Assembly (NCBI GenBank): GCA_029851415.1
Contig: CM056742.1
Location: forward strand, 144,403,121-144,467,120
DNA from: Eretmocerus hayati
Lineage: Eukaryota > Arthropoda > Insecta > Hymenoptera > Aphelinidae
Length of the DNA: 64,000 nt
Reading direction: 5' to 3'
Positions 38,358 through 51,227 of this stretch are shown piece by piece; the first letter of the stretch is position 1, and each line of letters begins with the position of its first letter. The notes beneath the pieces were generated by a model. The model saw only the letters and a list, made by a program, of their open reading frames with translations, was not told the DNA's origin and made no database searches. The position numbers and the translations under genes are program-made.

Positions 38358-41300
38358 ATGGTGAGCAACAATTACGTTTTTCTCAGACAATACACTTACA
38401 CCCACAATTTTATCAAAAATTTTGGAAAATTTTTCATATCACCGGGAATGGTTTTTCAGTGGTCATTTCCGCGAAATATCACGGGTTGATTCTTGAACTT
38501 TATTAAAATCAATGACTTTGTTATCGAACGGGATTTGTTTTCTGAAGATCTTCTGAAGTTTTGAAGCGGTAAATTCAATTTCATTTGAATCCAACCCGAG
38601 AAAGTTGATACCCTTTCTTGAGTCCTACCATCAATCAATTTTGACAGATTCACAATATCATTTGGAAGTTGGGTACGCTCAAAAATGTCAGGCTCGATGG
38701 AGGAGGGTTCAGGTACAAATATTTACAGCACCCTCGTGAATTTTTCTCCAGTTTGATTTGATTGAAAAATTATTTCACACACCTATTCGACGGTCTCCGG
38801 CGTGTCGTCGACTGGAATGATTTCTTCAACGAATGATTATCTTTGACCTATTTCTTACTCATGTCAGATCCGACCATTTTTCGTATATTTATCATGATAA
38901 CATTTCGAGTTATCGTCAGTCAAAACTCCATAAATTCCCATATCTTATCTTTCCATCGTGTAAATGTGACAAATTTTTCCAAATTCCCCAATCGATGGTA
39001 ATGTTATAGCAGCCCCCATATTTTCATCGCTGATTCACGATATTTTAGTTTACTCCACTTCAACTTGTTTCGACTCAATGAGAAATGGCTTGAATCTGTC
39101 TAAGCTAGCGATATAACGCTCCGAAAACACATCATACTTTTAGCCTGCTGACATCATCTTGTCTTCTGCTTATTTTTCACAGTCGTTTTCCATCTTGAAC
39201 GTGTCACGTGTCGTATGTCTCACAAAACGTGGCCCTGGTTTCTTAAACCAAACTTTCTGACATCGCTATTAATTGTACCATGAGATACATCGCGACACGT
39301 TGCTGACACTGTGTGATGACATTCGTTGGCTTCTAGAAAATTTTCAAAGTGACCAACTCAAAATGCACAGAATTTTCGTAAATTCCGCATAAATCACGTG
39401 CCTCTCTAAGCCTATTTACACAATCAACATACCGCATGCCAAAATATCATTCCCCAATCCACAAGCTACCAGAATCAGTGAATTGTGAAGCGCTCAAATA
39501 TGAGTATCTAATATCATCATGTTCTTACTGATAGTCATAGTCTTGTTCATAATTTACACGCTACTCTTCTACACTTGAAAAAAATATCTATCATAACCAC
39601 ATGTAACTCCAGTGGTATCATGTCAATTATTATCCTTCAGGCAGAAGACGAGCAAAAAATGGCCGTTATGCGGCAGGCATTCCAGATGTTCGACACGACC
39701 AAGTCGGGCTTCATTGACACACTCAAAATCTCCACAATTCTGAACACAATGGGTCAACTATTTGACGATGCCGAGTTGAACGCTATCATCGCCGAGGTCG
39801 ACACTGACAATTCAGGCAAAGTGAATTTCGATGGTTTTTGCCGTATCGCTGGTCGATTCCTCGAGGAAGAAGATTCTGAAGCTATGCAAGAGGAGCTCAA
39901 AGAAGCTTTCAGATTGTACGACAGAGAGGGTAATGGATACATCACTACGGCGACGTTGAAGGAAATTCTTGCTGCTCTCGATGATAAGCTCACCAGCACC
40001 GACCTTGATGGAATCATTGCTGAAATTGATACTGACGGATCGGGAACCGTTGATTTTGACGGTAAGCTTTTTTGAAACATGATTATTCTACTTCAAGTTG
40101 ATTTGTCTGGCTCATACAAAATTCAAGGTTCGATTAGAACTGGCCTTGACTCGAGTGTTACTTCAAGTGTCCTTTTATTTGGATTGATTTTCCAGCGATC
40201 TGTCCTATGAGACTTTTCGTCTACGTTATATTCCTGTGGAGTTGTTCCTTTCTTAGCCAACATATTACCAAACTATTACAAATTCCGACATTCTATATCT
40301 GCGCCATTTTTTTCTCATTCCACCTACCATTTTTATGTATAGCAGAGTGAGTGTACCCAAATCATCCCCATTAACTAAGTATTTACAAATTCGTCGATTT
40401 GCGAAAACTCGGAATAAAAGAATTTGCATCGAGCGTCCATTAGCTTGTTCCGTTGGCCTTTAGATGAGCTTTGAATCAACTTCGAAAACGTTCAGTTTGG
40501 ATTTTTCATTTCTGACTTCGCACACATTCACGAAACAGTAATTTTTGAGTCAACAAAGGCTATTTTGTCTTTGCACAAGGCACGCTCAATGTGGCACAAT
40601 CATGTATTGTACCCAACGCAACTCATTCGCATCCCAAATTCAATTTGGAGAACATCAAACTTTTTCTGACCATCATTTTTGAGTCTGGATATTTTTAGTT
40701 GGCTAAACCACAAAGAATTTGGAAATAATATTCCACACCCCCTGAATCCTCAAAATTTTATTCCACTCCCATTATCCAATAGCTTCACATATTCCATAAA
40801 TTTCTTGTATCAAGTTTGAGTTCTGATTCGCAAACCACCTGAAATACTTTGCCCCTTCAAAGATTAAATTGTTCTTCTATACTTTTCACTGTAAACTTTC
40901 GAGGCACGCCTACACAGCCAGCAAGATATTTAAGAGACGGATGATGTCTCTTACGGTCGCAAATCTCTGTAACGTGCATGCATTCTGAGCGCGTCTGGAC
41001 GGAGACGACCGACCGACGGTCGCATGAGTGCCTCTCGGGCATCAGTCCACCCTTGCAGCATCAGAGTGCATCGCGCAGAGAGAGCGAAGGCCTCGTCTCG
41101 GTCCATTAGCTTGCCGCGCGCTCTCGCAAGAAATAGACGCTGACCGCGAGCTATGCTTCTCTGACTACATGTGCAGCTGCACCTGCGACCTTTTTCCAAA
41201 ATTTGCCTCGACGAGCAGTTTCCCACTTTGACAAATGCTTCTCTCTATAATTGTGAACGCCGTCATGTGCTTCTACTAACTCGAAAATAGTACACCCGCA

Positions 41301-43051
41301 ATGAATTCCAAACGTGGGAAGCTGATGACCCATTAGTGAATTTGATTTGCATGATTCTTGGAAGATGATAATTGAAGAGCCGTGTATTTTTGAAATTGTG
41401 TATTAGAAGGATTGGAACAAAAGTTGTCAGTCTATTTTGAAGAAGAATATTCGTAGTTGACATAATCGATTTCTAAACTGACCAATTTTCTTTGCACAAA
41501 CGAAATTTCATTCGCAAGTTTACAACCGCACTCTGTTAGTTGACCCCAAACATTTTTGAGCTTTTCTTTCGTAAGTGGTATGAATGGTGAAAAGAAGTTT
41601 GGAAAATGAACTATTCAGTGCTAAAATTTCAGTAGAATCTACAGGGAATGGAATGTTTATGAATCATGGCCAATATTGGAGGAAAAGAGTGGAACAATTT
41701 AACGCAGAAAAAAGGAACCCATTTAAGTTCAATTTTGCTTTTGTGAACTCCAGAATAGAGAGCTCGAGGGCTGTCGTCATTTTAGCCAATTTAGTTAGAG
41801 GAAATGTCTTCAAGAAATTATTTCAATTTTTACAAATTAATTCTGATCTTTGCATAACGAAAGGATCAGAGGTCCGAATTACTGGTATCCGTTAAGAATT
41901 TCATACCATCCTGAATGGTTTAGGACATGGAGAAGTCGAAGAACCTTTGTCAAATGGGCAAAGTATCTCTAGTTATAATAAAAAACCATAGAATTGCCCC
42001 CTGGACCCGTGAAAATCATGTGATGGACTTTCATATTGCTGAATCTTAGATTGTAGTTATCCTTTGACAAGAGGACAGATTTACGAAGATACTTCGAGTT
42101 CTCCATACTATCAGGTAGGACAACCGTGTAAAAAAGTTTTGCAATTATGCAGAGATTAGCGTACCAATGTGTCCGGTCGAGAGTCAACATTACATTTCCT
42201 ACAACAAAACGAACAACCCAATAATCCTGGCTACCCAATAATCCTGCTGATCTCTCAAGTCGTTCAACTCAAAACTATCTCGACCCCAATGTGGGAGCTG
42301 TATAAATTCTCGCGGCTCAAGTGTTTTTTTTCCCGGCCCGAACGTGGGAGAGGGTTGGAATTATTGCTATATAGAAAGCGGAAACCCAAGTGTAAGACTT
42401 TACCTCCCCATGGTCTTCGTGTGGAAAAGGGTATTCATAAAATTAAGAAAAACTGGCTCTTTTTTGCACAAATGATACAGGTGGCACTCATCAATGCAAG
42501 CTATCTACGCGTGTGTTACTGACGTATACAAAAAGAGCGTACACATACCTAAAAATGAATCCTTTCGATAACTATTTGAGATCCCTTGTCTCGCGCCCAA
42601 AGGGCAAGTGAACAAATGAGTGCATTTTCTGCTGTTTCTTCAACTCCACAAGCAAATTTCATCGGAGTCACGCAAAAAAAGGAGAGCAAAATCTACGCAT
42701 CCTGATCATTTAGACCACTGCAATTCTCACGTTGTAGAATAGGATAGATCAAAGTGATCAGTTCTCATTAAATGAGTTTAAATACCAGAATCTATCTACT
42801 CACCCTGGAAATCTAATCTCCAAATCAAAATTTTTCTTTGAATGTAAATCGGTTCAACAAGAAACTTTTCGAGCCCACTCAACGTATGCTCATTTCAAGT
42901 TTTTGGATCCGAGATTCATGATTCTTGCTTCGAAATCCTCTGACTAGTACAAATACAAAGTTATAATTATTTTGAATTGTCTATAAAACAATAATTGATC
43001 TTGTTCAAATTTCTTCTTACAGAGTTCATGGAGATGATGACCGGTGAATAA
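38358..43051 (+). CDS. TpnC: Troponin C, insect muscle calcium sensor
   Basis: Exons 38358-38360 (the ATG alone, followed by gtgagc), 39641-40061 and 43023-43051 encode 150 residues, the usual insect length. Troponin C binds calcium in the thin-filament troponin complex and relieves troponin I inhibition of contraction. Four EF-hands are visible: FDTTKSGFIDTLK, VDTDNSGKVNFDG, YDREGNGYITTAT and IDTDGSGTVDFDE, with C-terminus DEFMEMMTGE. Only the fourth has Glu at loop position 12; loops one to three end in Lys, Gly and Thr, so calcium binding is probably limited to site IV. The split GAC G|AG codon at the last junction is clear. The ATG-only first exon is inferred from the frame and strong donor. 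If it is wrong, translation could start at Met in exon 2 (39659). The last intron is 2.96 kb and holds a CpG-rich islet. Confidence 0.9.
40900..41235. other. CpG-rich islet inside the last troponin C intron
   Basis: GC and CpG content rise sharply over about 300 bases (gaccgaccgacggtcgcatg; cttgccgcgcgctctcgc). Frames on both strands are open, including one on the minus strand starting MGNCSSRQ, but no family is recognised. It may be a promoter or 5' exon of another transcript. Confidence 0.35.
41600..43000. other. Remaining troponin C intron sequence
   Basis: Frames up to 117 codons occur without splice support or recognisable domains. I see no clear repeat. Confidence 0.35.
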
Positions 43052-43426
43052 GTACAGGGTATGCTGTGTCAACTCATATTCATAATATCCACATCAAGAG
43101 AAACTTTTGCCATCTAAAGAGAAACAACATCTTCCATTGATCATTCAGCCACTTCACTGCTAATGTATAACGTTTATCTGGCAGAAAAATTGTGTCGATA
43201 GCTGCACGCTGAGCGCGCAAAAACTTTGAATTTTATTTTTCTAACTGTAAAGACTTCTTTATATTGATATTGCAGTCTTTTTTTGTCATCTAACTCGATG
43301 AATACAACAAAACATTTTGTAAAAAGCCTTCTAGAGTTGTTTCAATCGTCCCTCAGAATAACGAGAAGTGAAGAATGGGAGGTCTTTAAATCCAAGTCAC
43401 ATATTTAAATACTCAACAATACATTC

Positions 43427-43432
43427 TTTATT
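43427..43432 (-). terminator. Poly(A) signal AATAAA of the hexamerin gene
   Basis: The plus-strand tttatt reads AATAAA on the minus strand, about 125 bases after the hexamerin stop codon. Confidence 0.5.
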
Positions 43433-43555
43433 TTTTTTGATTCCAACATTGTCAACGAAAATTCGTTCCAATGAAGAAAATTTGCACTATGCTGTTTCTA
43501 CAAAAAAAGACGTAAAGGAACTTGAAAAAAAATACCTATTACTTCTATACATAGC

Positions 43556-46500
43556 TTACAACGATTTGTACTCATCCCACTGAGATACGCTTTGACTCTG
43601 ATGGTATACGGCTACATCTTGAACGTAGATATTGGGTGCGTAGAATGCACTGTGGGCAAGTTGTCTGTCCAAGGGATAACCAAGAGGTTTACCATCCAGA
43701 GATACGGCACCACCAATTATGTCACCAATGTATTTGTTGTTGTAGTAGTTGTTCAAGTACTGTTCGCTAGTCTGGTAAGATCCAGAACTCATCGAACCAG
43801 TTGGGTATTCGTATCCACTTCCAGTAGCATAGTGACCGCTTGTAACTGGCGATACTCCGGGTTGCATACCTTGGTTGTAGATAGCCTGGCGGTTCCATCC
43901 CTGACCGTACGCCTGGTTCATCTTGTTTATCTGAACTACTGGTTGAGCAACTCCACCGTGACCAAGTACGGATTCGCTTGTGTATGTGTTCATGGGAGTG
44001 TTCATGGGAGTGTTCACGAGTTTGTTCATGGGAGTGTTCACGGGTTTGTTCATGGGAGTGTTCATGGAAAGAGATGAGTATGGGTAAGAGTTGACCTGGG
44101 ACTTCATGCCACCGACTGATTCGTATTCCTGAGCACTGTGTATTTTGTAGGTGCGTAGCCAGTGTGGGAAGTAGTAGCTAGCTGGATACTTCTTGTATAG
44201 GTATCCCCAGTGCCAGTTTCCTGAAACAACAAAATGGAGTCATTCAATGAAGAGTTCTTCAGAAAGATGAGATCTGAAGTGAGTCAGGATTGAGATGTCT
44301 TAGAGAATCACCTCCAGTGATGATCTGGTTGTCGTAATCTGGGATAACCTCAACAGTTTGGTATACACCGTGGACTTTGTCAATTGGATTAGCGTTCATT
44401 TGGCCGTAGCTTTGAGCATCGACGACTTGGTAGTGATGTGGCTGATATGTCATCCATTCCTCTTCTACGACGGGTCCGTAGTGTTCAGCTTGGTGATGAA
44501 CACCAGAGGTGATGACGACGAACCATTGGAGTTGATATCCGTTTTGGGTACCCTTGGGCAGAGCTAATCTTGCTGGGAATCCGTAGATTTCTTGGGGCTG
44601 AAAACATTGTAAAGGTATGACATGTGAAGGAAACGTTCCAAGATTAAAGTCAACTCAAGAATGAATCTTACCTTGACGTAGTGAGGGCTTTGAGACATTT
44701 TAGCCTCCTCCATGTGTTTCATGATGTTGTGAATTGACGGCATGTCACCACTGAATCCGGTAGCTTGACGAGAGTTCCTAATGATGACGTTGTGTCCCTC
44801 AGTGACTGAAAGATGAAATACCAAGAGCTTATTGGTGATCTACTCCAGATGACTTTATTGATGTCGTGAACTTACTGTCGTAAGCAAACTGGTCGAGTTC
44901 AAAGAAGTAGTGACGATGTACGTTGATATCAATTGGTTGTCCATCGTAGTTGTATTTAGGTCCCACGTAGACACGAACAACGGCACCAGTAACTGGTTTC
45001 TGAGCGCTAACGTGGATTTTGTATTCGTATGGTTTGTGGTTCAGTACTTTCATGTGGGCCATGACGGTTGGGTATGGCTGTTGGGCATGTTTGCCTCCGA
45101 CAGGTAGGGGCACAGCGTTGCTCACATCAGCTTCGTAGTCGCTGAAGTAGGTAACGAGATCACCAACCTCAACCTGTTCGATCTTGACTCCGGGAACAAC
45201 GATGTCATTGTATTGGTAGGCTGGCAGAGCTTCTTGATAGTAATGGAAGAATTCCATGATTTTGGAGTACAGTTGCCAGAAGATTGGGTCACGGAGAGCA
45301 GTGTAACCAAGTTCAAGGCTCGATGGGTTGTATTCGTAGATGTTGTTGAACACAGGCACGTTTCCAAGTAACTGTTTGGAAATGGCCTGGAAGCTTCCAT
45401 AGTATCTGGGATTGATGCTACGGCCAGTTCCTTCGATGAGCTCACCAAGGATGTTAATACCTTGGGGTTCGTACAGCGACAAGAAAGCACCTTGGGGAGT
45501 GATGACATGGCCAGAATGGATAGCGTCAAGGATTCTCTGCTCTAACATGCGGATGAGCTTGATGAGCTCGTAGTTGTGGTGTCTGGCTGTGACATAAATG
45601 TGCTCGCCACGAGAGGGCATGGCGGCTCCATTCAAATGCGTTAGGTATGGATTGTAGGGAGTTTCAATGTGTTCCCAGTAGTTGTCGAGTTCTTTGATGG
45701 GCTCAAGTCCCTGACCAAGACGTTCCAAGTTGTAACGGGCAAGCAATTGTTGATGTAAGTAGTAGTAGTGCGCGCCATGTCCGACCTTGCTGTAGATGCT
45801 TTCACCTCCTTGCTGGTAAGCGCCTTGTGCGTGCTGACCCTGTTAACAACAAATTGACCTCTAGAACTCATGTACTTATTTCTTTATGCTTGAGATTATT
45901 TATAAAACAAGATAGAGATACTAACGTAAGGCATCATGTAGCTGGACAAGTATACGTATGAGTAGTAGGCATTCAAACCAATGTCCTCAGTCAAGTAGGC
46001 AATCTGGTTTTCTCCGTATGGCAAGGAAGAGGTGTAGTTAACGTTGATATGGTAAGCTGGGTAACCTTGTCCACCACTGCTCTGGTAGTCGAGACCGTGG
46101 GTGAGCATGTAGTTTTGTACTTTCTGGATGATTCTGGAGTCGAAGAAGTACTGGGGGAAAACTTCGTATACAGGTGGTAAGATGATGCCTTGCATGTCAT
46201 GGCGCTGAAGCACAGCACCTGCAAATGCCTGGAAAACAAATCACATTTTATAGGAAGTGCATTCTCAGAGGAGCCTCCGGGTCGATCTACCATTTCATAA
46301 ATGAAAATTAAATATTCTCAGTAACTTTGTAAGATATCATAGAATGAGGCTGAATCTTCAAACCTTAACAAACTGTTCCTGGTTGACATGAACACGAGCC
46401 CATGCTGCAGTGTTGAGGAAAGTTTGGTAGTCCTTAGCACCGATCAAGATCTGGGACAAAAGAGCAGCTTCCTTACGGAGTACGCTCACAGAGTTTGAGT

Positions 46501-47334
46501 AAGGCAGACCCTGAGGTTGTACGTGGCCAGTCTTGACAAGCCCTACGTAGTATTTGACCACAGCTGGGTTCTCGTAGTTCTGCAGGTACGGTTCAAATTG
46601 GTAGTTCATGCCGATTTCGTAGAGCTGTTGGTTTGGCAGTTGGCCAGCGATGTTTTCCAGCAAGTAGATGACATCTTGCTGCTTTTGCAGAAGTAGCGGA
46701 TCGACTGCAATATAACAAATTATGAAGCTTGATTCTTTTTTTGAGGAAATTTTGAAAGAATTCCCGATTGACCCTCGGTTTGATGAAAATTTTAAGGCTT
46801 GGGGCAGTGAAAATCGCTTGTGTGAGAATCTTCTAACTGTGTATTCTACAAGAAATGATTCTCAGATAATTGTGATGTTTAATGTAATCGTGCAATGTAG
46901 TCTTAAAATTCAACAGAAACCGGGTGGACAGACAGTTGAAAAACGAATACTTTGAAAATGAAGACAAAATGAATGAAAGAACCAAAATTCAGCTCAACTT
47001 CAAATACTGTATAGCTGAAAGAAACAGAGCTTCTTTTGAACTCCAAAAATTTTGTCGGATATGAAATAGCTGTTGAGGACCAGAACTGTAAAAGATGTAG
47101 GGAAAGTCAGATTCAAGTGATATACTCCAAAAGTAAAACCATTTTATAAAGCAGTGAACACATAAATATTGCCTCGAATTTGTCAATAAGGATGAATGGG
47201 CTGAAGGACGCTTTCAGAAATGTAAATGAGCGAACAAATGGAAAAACGAGATGTAGTTGCTTACCACCATACTGATTCAAGGGTGTTGCGGCCGTAAAGG
47301 CCAACAAGGCCAGGAATACGATGCTGATCCGCAT
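43556..47334 (-). CDS. Hexamerin (arylphorin-type storage protein) with repeat insert
   Basis: Exons read 47334-47265, 46704-46364, 46228-45926, 45839-44876, 44805-44672, 44597-44312 and 44220-43556; all junctions keep frame. The product is about 920 residues. Hexamerins are larval storage proteins secreted by the fat body into haemolymph. The N-terminus is a signal peptide ([18 protein letters not shown]). Family features: the [17 protein letters not shown] and [16 protein letters not shown]-domain, the [18 protein letters not shown] middle domain, and the [21 protein letters not shown]-terminal block. Tyr is abundant. It is longer than ~680-residue hexamerins because the last exon carries a low-complexity segment of about 130 residues with a Met-Asn-Thr-Pro repeat. 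I chose the second ATG (47334) because the TATA box places transcription start near 47354, which excludes the ATG at 47355. Troponin C ends about 500 bases away, tail to tail. Confidence 0.93.
43988..44067 (-). repeat. 12-bp coding repeats in hexamerin (Met-Asn-Thr-Pro units)
   Basis: About seven units of a 12-base repeat (ttcatgggagtg and variants ttcacgagtttg, ttcacgggtttg on the plus strand) encode alternating NTPM, NKPV and NKLV tetrapeptides. The frame is kept because the unit is a multiple of three. Confidence 0.85.
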
Positions 47335-47377
47335 GGTGCTGCAAGTGCTGTGCATGTCGTCAGTCTACACCTCCGAG

Positions 47378-47385
47378 CTTTTATA
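47378..47385 (-). promoter_or_regulatory. TATA box of the hexamerin gene
   Basis: TATAAAAG on the minus strand. At usual spacing, transcription starts near 47354, about 20 bases before the chosen start codon. Confidence 0.6.
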
Positions 47386-47389
47386 CCAA

Positions 47390-50300
47390 ATCCGAATCAT
47401 TATCACTGTCAGCGTAACGACCTATTGACCCTTGTTTACTCCACATTTAAATTTCGCATATGGAATATTACGCATTGATAACTAAAGCTGACTACCTCAA
47501 GCAAATCGGTGCAAAAAAATGTTGTGCCGTCAGAATCGAGTCTGAATGACTATAAATAAAATTGCTAAGGAAACGTCTCTCTACTAAATAAAAGAATACA
47601 TTTTTGGAGGAGTAGGGCTTCATTAATTCAAATTCAGTAAAAGAAAGAGATTCTTAATCTAAGATCTGTCAGATTTTCAAGATCTAGAAATCTTTCTTGA
47701 TTGGCACATTTGGATAATTGCCGATATTCATACAGGAGCAACAATTGAACAATTTTCAAGTGAATGTTTTAGTTCATAAACAGTTCCCGGACGAATATCA
47801 TCTATTTGAAGAAAAACAGATCCTGATATTTTGATTCTCCTTTTTTATTTTCTTCGGTCACGGCTTACCTTGCAGCTCGGCTTATCTCTCAAAAGACAAA
47901 TGTTTAAATAGATATTAATTTTTCAATGCGTGTACTGGCATCTGAGATGCGAAAAAATTTTGCAGTCTCCAAAACATTTTCGTGTATTATAATTCTTTTC
48001 CATTATCTCTGAAATATTCAGGATACAAACCCCAAATCAGATTTGAGAAATTAAAAACTCAGATGTTTTCTGCGGGCATTTTTTGAGAAGCTCTAGATTG
48101 CGTATAAATAAAATCTCGATAAAGTTTTGAGCCTGACCAGATAATATTTTCGAATCCATTCCTTGATCTTATTGAGCTGGTACTTTCATGAATGATAGAA
48201 AAATAAAATTAATCAATATCTCACCTCAGAAAAAATTATCAAAGACTGCGGATATAACTTTCTCACCACACTCGATGTGGTTGGTCAAAAAAAGTGTCCC
48301 CCTATGAACTCGAACAATGATTAGAAGTGATAACTTATCCATCATTTATTCGAGATTTTATTAATTATCCCTCGAATTATCCAATGCGTGATTCGATCGA
48401 TTGAAATGGAGAATATTCTAGAAACCTCAGGATTCTGCAACCATCGCCTTTCAAGGTCCCGAAGCAACACTTGGTGTGACTTGCGGGGTGTCAGGGGAAT
48501 GGACCTAATATTTTGCCTTTATTCATAATTTCAGATTTACGCACTCGTCTTGGTAGATTTGCCGCATAACTTTTCTACATTTATCCGTTAGAATACGAAT
48601 ACACAAGTGATTAGGATCAATCAAAATTACTATTCTAAATGAAATGTACGATACAGCCAATTGATTTTAAATAGTAATTTGAGCCCAAACTTAAATTAAA
48701 AAAAATTCCAGCCCAAATAGGACTGGAACATTCATCAAAATCGAACGATAAACTTGACGTGGATCTTGAGAGGAATGACTTGTAACACATAAAATTTATC
48801 GTTACATATGCGATAGTGCTCTTGAATTTGCAATTGAAAATTCGAGATTTTCAAGTTTTGAGAGAAAGAATTCGCAAGATATCTGATGTTCAAGTGACTT
48901 ATAGAACAACAATTCGAAGTACTTACAAAAAGGAGTTTCGGAGGAGTCCGGCGCTCGAGAATCTTGGATTCGTTAGAGTTGCAAATTCGACTTGCTCCGG
49001 TTGATCTTCTAATTCTTGTTATAACTAGTTTTGAATTAGAATTGAGAAACATTCAAAATTATGCAATTGGTCAGAATTAAAAGCGTGAGAATCTGTGATG
49101 TAGACCAAAGGTTACAATCACATTGAAATGAAGGGAGAAATTGTCGATTTGATTTTTCTCGAAAACGTATCCTACGATTTTATTTTCTCTTTGGAAGATG
49201 TCCCATTCATGATATTCTTGTAGCAAGCTAAGGAAATGCCAAAGTGCAAGCACTTTTGGATTGAACTTTTTCAGCCGAACCGTGATTCGAAAGGTTAGCT
49301 AACAAGGTTAATAACAACATGCTTTCCCATCCCAGCTTCGACTAGAAACGTCTCCAGTACAACACTTGGACTGAGATTTTTGTATCTTGGGATGGGAATT
49401 CAACTCAAAATGCATTAAACGAAGATCTGAGTAGATCTTCCAATAAGAAATTCTACCCCGAGAAATTAAGAGTGTTCCTTGTCTCATTGTCATGTTTTCG
49501 TCTTGCCTTCAGAAAGCTCATTGCAGAGATGCAAATTTCAGTTTCTAACCGAATTTACTAGTTCAATAGTGGAGATAGTGTGGTGTACGTAACTTGATCC
49601 CAACTTTGTACGAGACGGATCTCCATGAGATTATGTTTTTTTCTTATCGCTTTGATACATCGGCTCCCGTGAGTCGCAGTAAGATGTTTCTTAGCTCAAA
49701 TTGTAACTCTTTCATATAAATCCATTCAGTTGTTCTGGGTCCAACGGATGAACTTCTCACGAGGTGAGAGTTGATCCAAATAAAGACCAGTGAGATTCGA
49801 ATCGAAGCCTAGGTTGAATCTTGGCCGGCACCAATTGAAATTCTGATAAGTATATACCTTCCGGTGGCTTTGGTGGCTGAGAACCCACCTAAAACTGTAG
49901 TTTCCCTAAAATAAACTCAAAAATACGAGTGAAATGAGGTTGGCAATGAGTTAAAAAAGAAGTCAAACGAAGGTCGTCGGGGGCAAACTATAGATACACC
50001 CTCTTTATACAATGCGGAATAAATTTTCTTCGCGTACATCTCCAATAAGTTGAGCCTATTTCAATATTCCTAAGCGTTCCTCAAATTATTTGACAGGTCT
50101 TGTAATTAGCTTCGAAGTGAACTAAAGTGTCTCAAGAGATATTGAAACGAGTAGTGTAAGCTTCCAACAAAACAAAAGTGGCGATTGCAAATGGACACAT
50201 TCGGGTTACATATGCGTGGAAGAATGCTTTCAATTGTCGAGTTGTAAACTTGCAAATTTTCCAGATTCTGAATCATCAAGTTGCAAGTCAGTTGCTCTAA

Positions 50301-51180
50301 TCGGTTTCAATTTAATTTTTATTCATTGTTTACCATCATGCACGAAGTATCCATTTTGAAACTTGTAATAATCTGAACTCACAGCATAAAGGGACTGAGA
50401 GATGACCGCAGGAACTAAATATGTGCTACATAATCGGCAACTCAAAATTACCGTCACACCCAAGTAACTCAATAAAAGCCATACCTTTCAAATATTTTTT
50501 TCGATCGACTGTCCGTAGTGTTTTACGCACGGCAGTTCTCGTTCACTTCACGCCCAGTCAATCGAAAAACGTATTTCGATACTTGTATATCGAAAAATAC
50601 TATTTTTGTTTTCTAAAAGGTGGATGACACCGTTGTGAGCATCCGAAGAAAAATTTACGTACTTTGAAAAATGTTGTTGAGTTCATTCATTATCTGTTTC
50701 AAAGAAATCGCTCCAAGAGGTTGTCCGCTCATCGCTCGAGAATATGATTTATTGTAATCATGATATTTATAAGACTCAAATCTCGCCATCTGTTCTAGGG
50801 AGTGATCAACCATAGTTAAATGTTACCATAGAGACAAAATCCACATTTCAAGGAGGAATTTTCTAAACTTGTTATTCCACAAATGTTTGATAATTGTTGT
50901 ACCTTAGGTTGAGATGTTTTTAGAAAGCGAGCTTTTGCGAAATTAAGCGCTTTTTGGATGTCAGTCCTCAACATTTCCCATGAGTAGTACTAGTAACATA
51001 AGCAAGTTAATTCTGTGATTGAAATCATCTGTCCCTACCTTCTTGAATAGGTACTTCTTATGGACCATTACACTATACCACATGAGTCAACGACTGACTC
51101 CTTAAATTCTGTTGATGTTATTCATTCATTGGACATGGTTCTCAAATCTTCAGTTCTTTCAGAGTCAGTTTTCATCATCT
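47390..51180. other. Hexamerin upstream region and gene-poor spacer
   Basis: AT-rich, with frames up to 105 codons but no domain signal. The part nearest 47390 should contain hexamerin control sites; none can be named from sequence alone. Confidence 0.4.
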
Positions 51181-51227
51181 CATCTGAGATAGTCAAATAG
51201 ACTAGGCTGAATATTGAGTAAAAGAGA

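Noticed and set aside
40951..41226. Minus-strand frame beginning MGNCSSRQ, resembling a myristoylation signal
   Set aside because: It lies in a CpG-rich islet, is open on several frames, and lacks any recognised domain.
43592..44077. 161-codon plus-strand frame
   Set aside because: It is the antisense shadow of the last hexamerin exon; its repeats mirror the Met-Asn-Thr-Pro insert.
47335..47355. Upstream ATG of hexamerin (adds seven residues before the signal peptide)
   Set aside because: The TATA box at 47378-47385 places transcription start near 47354, so this ATG would be at or outside the mRNA end.
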